Below are positions 25,846-33,393 of a DNA stretch of 64,000 nt, in pieces. Below the pieces are notes generated by a model. The model did no database searches and had not been told where the DNA came from. It was given only the letters and a program-made list of their open reading frames with translations. Position numbers and translations under genes: made by a program. Each line of letters starts with the position of its first letter. The first letter of the stretch is position 1. Location: contig NZ_JAMJWG010000011.1 of assembly GCF_024435355.1 (NCBI RefSeq), positions 248,001-312,000 of the forward strand, given 5' to 3'. The DNA is from Streptomyces odontomachi (lineage in GTDB: Bacteria; Actinomycetota; Actinomycetes; Streptomycetales; Streptomycetaceae).

Positions 25846-26625
25846 ATGAGCAGGCCGGAAGGGCCGGACGAGCCGCAGGACCAGCGGGCCCAGGCGCCCG
25901 AGGACGGCGCGGCGGCAGCCGGCGCCGACAAGGCCCCCGAGGGGGCAGCCACGGGGCCCGCGAAGGAGGCTGCGAAGGACGCCGCCGCAGCCGAACCCGT
26001 GAAGGCCCCCGCGGGCGCCACGGACGCCGCAGGCGGAGCCGGGAAGACCGGAAAGGCCGACACCACCACCAGCACCGAGAAGGGCGCGGAGCCCACGGGT
26101 GCGGCGCCCTCGGCGGACCAGGGCCCCGACGCCGCAGCGAGCGGTGCGGACGCCGGCGCTGACGCCGCGGCGGACTCCGGCGACGACTCGGGCTACGTGT
26201 TCGACAAGGAGCCCCCGGCCCGGGTCTCCTCCGGTGTCGCCGAGGGTGCCGGTGCCGTGATCTCCGCCGGGCTCGGCGTGGTCTCGCTCACCGGTAGCTG
26301 GCTCGGCACCGTGGCCGGGGCGCGTGAGTCGCTCATCGGACAGCTCCAGACCTCCCAGGGCGCCAGCGTCGCCCAGCAGATCAAGCAGGTCTACGGCGAC
26401 CAGTGGCACGCCATCGCGCTGGTCGGCGGCGTCTTCGCGCTGCTCGCGATGATCGTGGGCGTGGTTGTGCTGGCCAGGCCCGCCTTCGGCGTGCCGGGCA
26501 TCTCGCAGGCCCCGTGGATCAAGTCGGTCTCCTGGGCGGGCGTCATCCTGGGCCTGATCGGACTGCTGCTTGCCGTGTTGAAGTTCTCCGACGCCATCCT
26601 GGGGTTGCCCTCGGTGGGCTCCTGA
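25846..26625 (+). CDS. Hypothetical protein with Ala-rich disordered N-terminus and C-terminal membrane helices
   Basis: The ATG at 25846 has AAAAGGGAC just upstream and is preferred; an in-frame ATG at 25714 would add 44 acidic residues. The N-terminal roughly 110 residues are Ala/Asp/Glu/Lys/Pro-rich and probably disordered. From about residue 130 the sequence is ordered, with hydrophobic segments at about 140-160, 190-213 and 225-245. No domain is recognised. The region 25387-25713 before it contains a GAGAGCTCTC palindrome (25680-25689) and a repeated GATCGCGGCG, but no supportable gene. Confidence 0.65.
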   Translation: MSRPEGPDEPQDQRAQAPEDGAAAAGADKAPEGAATGPAKEAAKDAAAAEPVKAPAGATDAAGGAGKTGKADTTTSTEKGAEPTGAAPSADQGPDAAASGADAGADAAADSGDDSGYVFDKEPPARVSSGVAEGAGAVISAGLGVVSLTGSWLGTVAGARESLIGQLQTSQGASVAQQIKQVYGDQWHAIALVGGVFALLAMIVGVVVLARPAFGVPGISQAPWIKSVSWAGVILGLIGLLLAVLKFSDAILGLPSVGS

Positions 26626-26636
26626 CCGACAGCGTG

Positions 26637-26705
26637 GCAGCCGCCCGCGTGCGGCTGCATATGGTCCCGCGCCCCTGCGTGCCCCGGCACGCAGGGGCGC
26701 GGGAC
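26637..26705 (+). terminator. Double hairpin terminator
   Basis: An 8-bp stem GCAGCCGC/GCGGCTGC (26637-26658) is followed by a perfect 19-bp stem (26664-26682 with 26687-26705) closing a CCCG tetraloop. It begins 12 bp after the preceding stop codon, so it is a very strong transcript end. Confidence 0.75.
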
Positions 26706-26885
26706 TGTCCAGGGCCGGCCCTCCTTATGCTGCCAAGGCGCTTCTCCACGCTCCTTATGACGCCCCCAGCGCCCTAAGGCCCGGTCCTGGCCCGTCTGAG
26801 CCGGCCGGGCGACGCGCCTGAGGCCCTCCCCACCAGCACAATGCGGCACTCTCCCGATGCGCCGGGACCCCCTGGGAGAGGAGTC

Positions 26886-26916
26886 TCGATCACATCGCGG
26901 CAAGCGATGTGATCGA
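26886..26916. promoter_or_regulatory. 31-bp perfect palindrome upstream of the 72-aa gene
   Basis: The arms are 13 bp each, TCGATCACATCGC and GCGATGTGATCGA, around GGCAA. The sequence ends 41 bp before the ATG at 26958. It could be an operator for a dimeric regulator or an RNA hairpin in the leader. There is no T-run after it. Confidence 0.6.
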
Positions 26917-26957
26917 TCACTCTTCCCCGTCGTTCCCGTCTTCCCAGGGAGTCCGCC

Positions 26958-27176
26958 ATGTACGACTTCTCGATGTTCCGGACCCGCGAGGCCGACCTGA
27001 TCCGCGCCGTCGAGCACCGGCGCCTCATACGGGAGGCCGAGGCCGGCAAGGCGCGCCGGAAGGCACGCACATCCGGCCATGAGGCCGATACCGAGGCGCC
27101 GGCGGACGAGGACGCCGAAGGGCCGGCGCACGATTCCACCGGTCCGCACGGATCCTCGTTCAAGCGCGCGGCGTGA
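26958..27176 (+). CDS. Small conserved-type hypothetical protein (72 aa)
   Basis: The ATG at 26958 has GGGAG 7 bp upstream. The N-terminal MYDFSMFRTREADLIRAVEH pattern, charged and helical, followed by a basic stretch (KARRKAR) and a disordered acidic tail, resembles short Streptomyces proteins of unknown function that begin in a similar manner. There are no membrane segments. The 31-bp palindrome upstream suggests dedicated control. The next gene reads in the same direction, and the regulator's longest frame would overlap this stop. Confidence 0.6.
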   Translation: MYDFSMFRTREADLIRAVEHRRLIREAEAGKARRKARTSGHEADTEAPADEDAEGPAHDSTGPHGSSFKRAA

Positions 27177-27313
27177 GGACGAGGCGCGAGCCCGCCGGCC
27201 GGCACCCGTGGCCACCGGCCGGTCCGACCGGTGCACCCCGTGTCCCACCCGTGCGCCCAGGTCACCCGGCAGGCGACGCGATAAGCAGTGCCGTCGTGTC
27301 GTACGGGTGTGCC

Positions 27314-30300
27314 ATGCTCAGCGCTGTGCAGACGAGATCCGTGAGTCCGGTGTTCGTCGGCCGTGCCGACGAGCTGGGGGTGCTGAAAGCGGCGCTCGCA
27401 CGCGCCACCGGAACCGCCGGCTCGGCCACCCCACGGGCGCGCGGCACGGCCCCGGACACCGCCGCCCAGCAGCCGCAGGCCGAGACGCTCCTGCTGGGCG
27501 GTGAGGCGGGGGTCGGCAAGACCCGGCTCGTGGAGGAGTTCGCCGCCCTTGCCCGTGCTGAGGGTGGCGTGGTGGCGATCGGCGGCTGCGTCGAGATCGG
27601 CGCCGACGGCCTGCCCTTCGCGCCGTTCTCCGCGGTGCTGCGGGCGCTGCGCCGACAGCTGCCCGACGAGATGGCCGCAGCGGCCGCGGGGCAGGAGGCC
27701 GAGCTGGCGCGGCTGCTGCCCGAGCTCGGCGAGGCGCAGCCGCGCTCCGGCAGCCTGCACGACGAGGAGGCGATGGCCCGCCTCTTCGAACTCACCGCCC
27801 GGCTCCTGGAGCGCATGGCGGGCGAGCACACCCTCGTCGTGGTGCTGGAGGACCTGCAATGGGCGGACGCCTCCACCCGGCATCTGCTCGCCTATCTGCT
27901 GCGCACCCTGCGCGGTCCCCGCCTCGTGATTCTCGCCACCTACCGCAGCGACGACATCCACCGCCGCCACCCGCTGCGCCCGCTGCTCGCCGAGCTCGAC
28001 CGGTTGCGCACCGTGCACCGGCTCGAACTGCGCAGGTTCAGCCATGCCGAGGTCGGCTGCCAGCTGGCCGGAATCCTCGCCCACACACCCGATCCTGCCC
28101 TCCTCGACGACATCTTCGAGCGCTCCGACGGCAACGCCTTCTTCGTGGAGGAACTCGCCTGCGCCGCCCACGAGGGCCGTGCCGCCGGGCTCACCGACAC
28201 GCTGCGCGACCTGCTGCTGGTCCGTGTCGAGCGGCTCCCGGAGGATGCCCAGCGGGTGGTGCGGATCGCCGCCGAGGGCGGCTCCACCGTCGAGCACGCA
28301 CTGCTGGCGGCCGTCGCCGGGCTCGGCGAGGACGAGCTGATCGAGGCCCTCAGGGCCGCCGTCGGCGCCAGCATCCTCATCGCCTCGTCGGACGGCGACG
28401 GCTACCGCTTCCGGCACTCGCTGGTCCGCGAGGCGGTACGCGACGACCTGCTGCCCGGCGAGCGCTCCCGCCTCAACCGCCGGTACGCGGCGTCCCTGGA
28501 GGCCGACCCGGCACTGGTGTCGGCCGACACCTGCGTCCCCCGCATCGCCAGCTACTGGTACCACGCGCACGACGCCGCCAAGGCGCTGCCGGCCGTGCTG
28601 CGCGCCTCCGTGGTGGCCCGCCGCCGGCACGCGTACTCCGAGCAGCTGTGCCTGCTGGAGCGCGCCATGGAGCTGTGGGACGCCGCCGGGGAGCCGGTGC
28701 GCGCCGGCCTGCGTCCGGTCGACTACACCGAGGCGTACCTGCCCTGTGGCGATCCGGACAGCACCCCGCTGAGCTTCCTCGACCTGATGGCCGAGGCGGC
28801 CGTGGCGGGCCGGCTGTGCGGGGAGCGGGACCGCGCGCTGACGATCACCAGGCGGGCGTTGCACCTGCTGGAGAACGAGACCGCCGGGCGTGACCCGCTG
28901 CGTGCCGCCTGGTTCTGGGTGCAGCGCTCCCGGCTGGTGCAGGGCCTGGCACGCGGCGACGGCTGGCAGGAGCTCGGCACCGCACAGGACCTGGTGCGCG
29001 GCCTGCCCCCGTCCGAGGTGCACGCCGAGGTGCTCGCCGGCGTCGCCGGCTGGTCGATGACGCACGAACCGGGCCCCGAGAGCCTGGCCGCCGCGGAGCG
29101 CGCCGTCGAGTACGCCCGCATGCTGGGCGCCCGTGACATCGAGATGGACGCCCGCACCACGCTGGGCGGTCTGATGGTCGACGCGGGCCAGGTGGAGGCC
29201 GGACTGGCCGAGATGCAGGAGGTCACGGACCGGGTGCGGGAGCTCGGCAGCCCCGCAGGGATCGGCCGCAGCTATGTGAACCTGCCGTCGGCGCTGGAAG
29301 GCGTCGGCCGCTCCCGGGAGGCCGTCGACGTCCTCGAGGAGGGCATCCGGCTCAGCCGGCACTACGGTCTGCTCGACTCCCAGGCCTGGATGTGGGGCAA
29401 CCTCGCCGAGTCGCTGTACGCCCTGGGCCGCTGGGACGAGGCGGCCGAGGCCGCGGCCCAGGCCGAGCGCGGCGGCCAGCACAGCAAGCCGCGCGGGGCC
29501 GGCGCCGCCCGGCTCGCCTGCCTCGCGCTGGCACGCGGCGACCTGGCGGAGGCGGCCCGCCGGCTCACCGAGGCCCGCAGGCACTACGGCACCCATGACC
29601 CCAGGCCCGAGCAGTCGCTGCCGCTGGCCCGTATCGCCCTGGAGCTGGCCGCGGGGGAGGGCCGCCTCCTGGACGCCCGTACCGAGTTGGCACGGGCCAT
29701 CGAGGTCGGCTTCCCGCCCGGCACCCAGCGCTACGGCTGGCCGCTGCTGCTGGCGGCCGCCACCGCCGAGGCCGACGCGCGCACGGTGCCGGTCGCCGGG
29801 CCGGGCCGGGCCGACGCGGTGGACCGCATCAGGACCGCCGCCAAGCGCCTGACCACCTGCGTGCCGGTCTGGGCGGCGCATGCCTCGTGGGTGCGTGCCG
29901 AACTGCTCCGCGCGGAGGGCCGGGCCGCGCCCGACGAGTGGCTGGATGTCGTCGCCGCGTTCGGTCCTCTGGAACGGCCCTACGATCTGGCCCGGGTCCG
30001 TCACCGGCTGGCCCAGGCGCTGCTCGCCTCCGGAGCCGGGACGCCGCGCGGTTGCCGGGGGCCGGGGGAGGGCGACGACGACCGGGACCGCGCCGCCGAA
30101 CTGCTCCGGCAGGCCGGTGCGGTGGCCCGGCACCTGGGTGCACGCCCGCTCGCCGAGGCCGTCGCCACGCTCGCCCAGCGCGGCCGCCTCGCCCTCACCC
30201 GTGGCGCGGCGCCGGACCCCGCCGACCCGGCCGAGGCGCTCGGTCTCACCAGCCGCGAGCGCGACGTGCTGCGGCTCGTCGCCGCCGGCCGCAGCAACCG

Positions 30301-30472
30301 CCAGATCGCCGAGGAGCTGTTCATCTCCCCGAAGACCGCCAGCGTGCACGTCTCCAACATCCTCGCCAAACTGGGCGTCTCCGGCCGCGGCGAGGCCGCT
30401 GCGCTGGCCCACGAGCGCGGCCTGTTCGCGGCGGACGAGGCCGTGGCGCACTCCGGCGGCCCGCGTCGCTGA
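27314..30472 (+). CDS. Large ATP-binding LuxR-family transcriptional regulator (LAL type)
   Basis: About 1052 residues. The N-terminal AAA/NACHT-like ATPase domain carries a Walker A motif GGEAGVGKT (Lys near residue 69) and a Walker B motif in VVLEDLQWAD. The middle is helical and TPR-like. The C-terminal LuxR helix-turn-helix (about 977-1040) contains LTSRERDVLRLVAAG and ISPKTASVHVSNILAKLGV. The size and order are those of LAL regulators, which are often activators of specialised metabolism or carbohydrate genes. The ATG at 27314 lies just before VFVGRADELG, where the family usually begins. No obvious target operon is adjacent. Confidence 0.9.
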   Translation: MLSAVQTRSVSPVFVGRADELGVLKAALARATGTAGSATPRARGTAPDTAAQQPQAETLLLGGEAGVGKTRLVEEFAALARAEGGVVAIGGCVEIGADGLPFAPFSAVLRALRRQLPDEMAAAAAGQEAELARLLPELGEAQPRSGSLHDEEAMARLFELTARLLERMAGEHTLVVVLEDLQWADASTRHLLAYLLRTLRGPRLVILATYRSDDIHRRHPLRPLLAELDRLRTVHRLELRRFSHAEVGCQLAGILAHTPDPALLDDIFERSDGNAFFVEELACAAHEGRAAGLTDTLRDLLLVRVERLPEDAQRVVRIAAEGGSTVEHALLAAVAGLGEDELIEALRAAVGASILIASSDGDGYRFRHSLVREAVRDDLLPGERSRLNRRYAASLEADPALVSADTCVPRIASYWYHAHDAAKALPAVLRASVVARRRHAYSEQLCLLERAMELWDAAGEPVRAGLRPVDYTEAYLPCGDPDSTPLSFLDLMAEAAVAGRLCGERDRALTITRRALHLLENETAGRDPLRAAWFWVQRSRLVQGLARGDGWQELGTAQDLVRGLPPSEVHAEVLAGVAGWSMTHEPGPESLAAAERAVEYARMLGARDIEMDARTTLGGLMVDAGQVEAGLAEMQEVTDRVRELGSPAGIGRSYVNLPSALEGVGRSREAVDVLEEGIRLSRHYGLLDSQAWMWGNLAESLYALGRWDEAAEAAAQAERGGQHSKPRGAGAARLACLALARGDLAEAARRLTEARRHYGTHDPRPEQSLPLARIALELAAGEGRLLDARTELARAIEVGFPPGTQRYGWPLLLAAATAEADARTVPVAGPGRADAVDRIRTAAKRLTTCVPVWAAHASWVRAELLRAEGRAAPDEWLDVVAAFGPLERPYDLARVRHRLAQALLASGAGTPRGCRGPGEGDDDRDRAAELLRQAGAVARHLGARPLAEAVATLAQRGRLALTRGAAPDPADPAEALGLTSRERDVLRLVAAGRSNRQIAEELFISPKTASVHVSNILAKLGVSGRGEAAALAHERGLFAADEAVAHSGGPRR

Positions 30473-30600
30473 GGCGGCCACATGCGCCCCGCCACAGGCA
30501 CCTGCGGACCCGCCCCCGGGAGGGCAGGCGGTGACCGGAACCCGACGGTCCGGCCCGTGGGCGACGGGGCAACGGGAGGCGACGGGGCCCCGGCCCGGAC

Positions 30601-31779
30601 CTACCGCACCCGTACCTCCAGGATCCGGTCGTCCCCCTTGCCGGGCGTCCCTCGCCCGTCCGTCTCGCTCGTGGTGAGCCAGATCCGGTCACCCCCGGCC
30701 GGGGCGACCGTCCGCAGCCGGCCGTAGGTGGACCTGAAGAAGGCCTGCGGCGCGGCAGCCGCCTGCGTGCCCTTCAGGGGGATGCGCCACAGCCGTTCGC
30801 CCCGCAGGGCCGCCATCCAGATGGAACCCTTGACGTAGGCGATACCGCTGGGCGAAGCCTCCGACGTGTGCCACACGGCCACCGGGTCGTGGAACCCGGA
30901 CCGGTGCGCCGTGCCCTCCACGGTCGGCCAGCCGTAGTTGTCACCGGGCTCGATCAGGTTCAGCTCGTCCCAGGTGTCCTGCCCGAACTCCGAGGCCCAC
31001 AGCCGCTTGTGGCTGTCCCAGGCAAGGCCCTGCACGTTCCGGTGCCCGTACGAGTACACGTACGCCGCATGAGCACCCGAGCCGCTGAACGGGTTGCCCG
31101 GCGCCGGACGGCCGTCCGGGGTCATGCGCAGGATCTTGCCCCCCAGGTCGTCCTTGTTCTGGGCCCGGCCGCGCTCGCCGCCCTCGCCGGTGCCGGCGTA
31201 GAGCATCTTGTCCGGACCGAACGCGATCCGGCCACCGTTGTGGATCTGGCCCTTCGGGATGCCGCGCAGGATCGTGCTGGGCGCGCCGAGCTGCTGGCCG
31301 GAATCCCGTGTCTCGTCGTACGGCATGCGGACGATGCGGTTGTCCGAGACGCTGGTGAAGTACGCGTAGACCATGTGGTCCTTGGCGAAGGTCGGGGAGA
31401 GCGCGATGCCGAGCAGCCCGCCCTCGCCGGCCGGGGAGACGCCCGGAACCTGGCCGATTTCGGTCTTCTTGCCGGTGTCCGGGGCGACCCGGATGATCGT
31501 CCCGTCGTCCCGTGACGAGACCAGCAGATCGCCTCCCGGCAGCTCCGCCAGGCCCCAGGGCGACTTGAGGTTCTCGGTGACGGTGCGCAGCACCTTCGCC
31601 GAGCCCTTCGCGGGGGGCGCCGTCTCGGCCGGCGTCGCACTCGCCGACGGTGCGGCGTGCCGGGTGGGGCTCGCCGTGCGCTCCGGCGTGCGCCCCGGTT
31701 GATCGGCTCCGGAGGAGCACGCGGCGGTGAGCAGGAGCACGGCAGCGGCCAACCCGGCCGGCACAGCTGGACGTTGCAC
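30601..31779 (-). CDS. PQQ-dependent sugar dehydrogenase-like lipoprotein
   Basis: A 392-residue protein with a lipoprotein signal (hydrophobic core, LTAAC lipobox near residue 21), a Ser/Thr/Pro/Ala-rich linker (about 25-60) and a six-bladed propeller of the glucose/sorbosone dehydrogenase family from about residue 65. Characteristic stretches are SPWGLAELPGGDLLVSSRD, GEGGLLGIALSP and the HRNVQGLAWD blade with its conserved histidine. It should oxidise sugars at the cell surface using PQQ, or bind them if cofactor residues have changed. It is divergent from the hydroxyacid dehydrogenase and convergent with the LAL regulator. Confidence 0.88.
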   Translation of the reverse strand: MQRPAVPAGLAAAVLLLTAACSSGADQPGRTPERTASPTRHAAPSASATPAETAPPAKGSAKVLRTVTENLKSPWGLAELPGGDLLVSSRDDGTIIRVAPDTGKKTEIGQVPGVSPAGEGGLLGIALSPTFAKDHMVYAYFTSVSDNRIVRMPYDETRDSGQQLGAPSTILRGIPKGQIHNGGRIAFGPDKMLYAGTGEGGERGRAQNKDDLGGKILRMTPDGRPAPGNPFSGSGAHAAYVYSYGHRNVQGLAWDSHKRLWASEFGQDTWDELNLIEPGDNYGWPTVEGTAHRSGFHDPVAVWHTSEASPSGIAYVKGSIWMAALRGERLWRIPLKGTQAAAAPQAFFRSTYGRLRTVAPAGGDRIWLTTSETDGRGTPGKGDDRILEVRVR

Positions 31780-32012
31780 GATCGATCCCTTCGACGCAGC
31801 TGGTTCACCTGTTCCTACACTGCCGCGGCCCTTCAGGTTCCCTCTGACGCGCTTTCACATCCGTATCTCTTGCCTCTGCCACTCCCTCTGCCCCTGCCCC
31901 TGCGTCCGTCTCGCTCGGCCGTCCGCGTATCCGTGCCCCCGGTGGGCGCCGGGGGCCGGTACGCGGCGGCCCCGATGCGAGCCGCCGGGTCTCAGGTCAT
32001 AGCCTCCTGACC

Positions 32013-32966
32013 ATGACTGCTGATGTGTGGCTCCCCATTCCGCCGGACGAGATCGACGGGCTTCCCGAGGGTTTCACCTACCGCTTCTGGGACGGCGGTG
32101 ACCGAGGTGAGCAGGAGTTCCCGGGGGATCCGGCGGACTGCGTCTGCTACGTGGTGCCCTATATGAAGTCGATGCCCGCAAAGATCCGGCCACTCGCGGA
32201 GATGGTGCACCTCGATGTGATCCAGACACTCACGGCGGGCGTCGACGACATCCTCGCGAACCTGTCGTCGATCGCGCCCGGCGTGCGGCTCTGCAATGCG
32301 CGCGGCGTGCACGATGCCAGCACCGCCGAGCTCGCCCTCACCTTGATCCTCGCCTCGCTGCGCGGTGTCCCGGACTTCGTCACGGCCCAGCAGGCGGGTC
32401 ACTGGGCGGCGGGCTTCCGGCCGGCTCTGGCCGACCGGTCGGTGCTGATCGTGGGCTACGGAGCCATCGGCGCCGCCGTGGAAGACCGGCTTGTGCCCTT
32501 TGAGGTCGCGCGGGTCGCGCGCGTCGCGCGCTCTGCACGCACCACTGAGCGCGGCCCGGTACACCCGCTCGCCGACCTGCCCGCTCTGCTGCCCGACGCC
32601 GACGTGGTGGTGCTCGCCACCCCGCTCGACGCCAGCACCCGAGGCCTGGTGGACGCCGACTTCCTGGCCCGGATGAAGGACGGCGCCCTGCTGGTGAACG
32701 TGGCACGCGGCGCGATCGTCGACACCAAGGCGCTGCTGGCCGAGCTGGACACCGGCCGGATCACCGCGGCGCTGGACGTCACGGACCCCGAACCGCTGCC
32801 GCCCGGGCATCCGTTGTGGCGCGCCCCCGGAGTGCTCATCAGCCCGCATGTCGGCGGCCCGTCCTCGGCCTTCGAGCCGCGCGCCAAGCGTCTCCTCGTG
32901 TCCCAGCTGTCCCGGTACGCCGCTGGAGAACCACTCGACAACGTGATCCTGACCACCGGGGAGTGA
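32013..32966 (+). CDS. D-isomer-specific 2-hydroxyacid dehydrogenase
   Basis: A 317-residue NAD(P)-dependent enzyme. The Rossmann fingerprint is VLIVGYGAIGAAV. The catalytic Arg (NVARGAIVD), Glu (DVTDPEPLP) and His (SPHVGGPSS) are all present. Between beta strands there is a short Arg-Val repeat (VARVARVARSAR) encoded by a GTCGCGCGC-rich run, which looks like a local slippage expansion. The substrate is not predictable. Shared promoters with the divergent sugar dehydrogenase lie in 31780-32012, where only a pyrimidine-rich tract stands out. Confidence 0.92.
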   Translation: MTADVWLPIPPDEIDGLPEGFTYRFWDGGDRGEQEFPGDPADCVCYVVPYMKSMPAKIRPLAEMVHLDVIQTLTAGVDDILANLSSIAPGVRLCNARGVHDASTAELALTLILASLRGVPDFVTAQQAGHWAAGFRPALADRSVLIVGYGAIGAAVEDRLVPFEVARVARVARSARTTERGPVHPLADLPALLPDADVVVLATPLDASTRGLVDADFLARMKDGALLVNVARGAIVDTKALLAELDTGRITAALDVTDPEPLPPGHPLWRAPGVLISPHVGGPSSAFEPRAKRLLVSQLSRYAAGEPLDNVILTTGE

Positions 32967-33082
32967 GGCGGACACGGAAGGCCATCCGCCCAGTTGGGAC
33001 ATGCCGTGTAAAGCCTGAGTATTCCCATGAATACGGGGCGTGTTCGTATCGCGGTGAACGACTACCCTCCGTAGATCGCCTA

Positions 33083-33096
33083 TGTCCCTGAGTGAC
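33083..33096 (+). promoter_or_regulatory. BldD-box-like site upstream of the diguanylate cyclase gene
   Basis: TGTCCCTGAGTGAC fits the published BldD pattern TNACNC(A/T)GNGTNAN at all but one fixed position. BldD bound to c-di-GMP represses several c-di-GMP turnover genes in Streptomyces. The site is about 115 bp before the earlier possible ATG (33199) and about 300 bp before the preferred GTG. Confidence 0.5.
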
Positions 33097-33393
33097 CAAC
33101 CTGGTGTATGGTCCCGAACAGGGGGCTGCGCCGGACCGTTCGGCGCCGACGGAGAGGCCCCATGACCTGCGAGGGGGGCGACGGGCGATGCACGGCCTAT
33201 GGACAGACGATCCAACGCGGCAGAACCGACGACCACGGCCCTGGCGCGCGGTGCGACCCATACCCGGCAGCGCATCCCGCTCCGGTCGCGCTCGGTACGC
33301 CGGCACCCGCCGGCCGCCGGGCGCACGCCCCTGCCACGCCTCGCTCGCCGTCGCGCCGGTCGTGCGCGGGGCCTCCCGGGCGGGAGCGGAGCG

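Noticed and set aside
26908..26920. CRP-like site in TGTGATCGATCAC
   Set aside because: The central spacing is 4 bp rather than the 6 bp of CRP sites. It is better explained as the edge of the 31-bp palindrome.
26774..30481. 1235-residue open frame on the minus strand opposite the LAL regulator
   Set aside because: The plus-strand frame has clear Walker motifs and a LuxR HTH. The antisense product is Gly/Ala/Arg/His-rich with no domain.
33199..33393. 65-residue Arg/Pro-rich leader on the diguanylate cyclase
   Set aside because: The ATG at 33199 lacks a ribosome site, while the GTG at 33394 has GGAG at good spacing. Kept only as an alternative.
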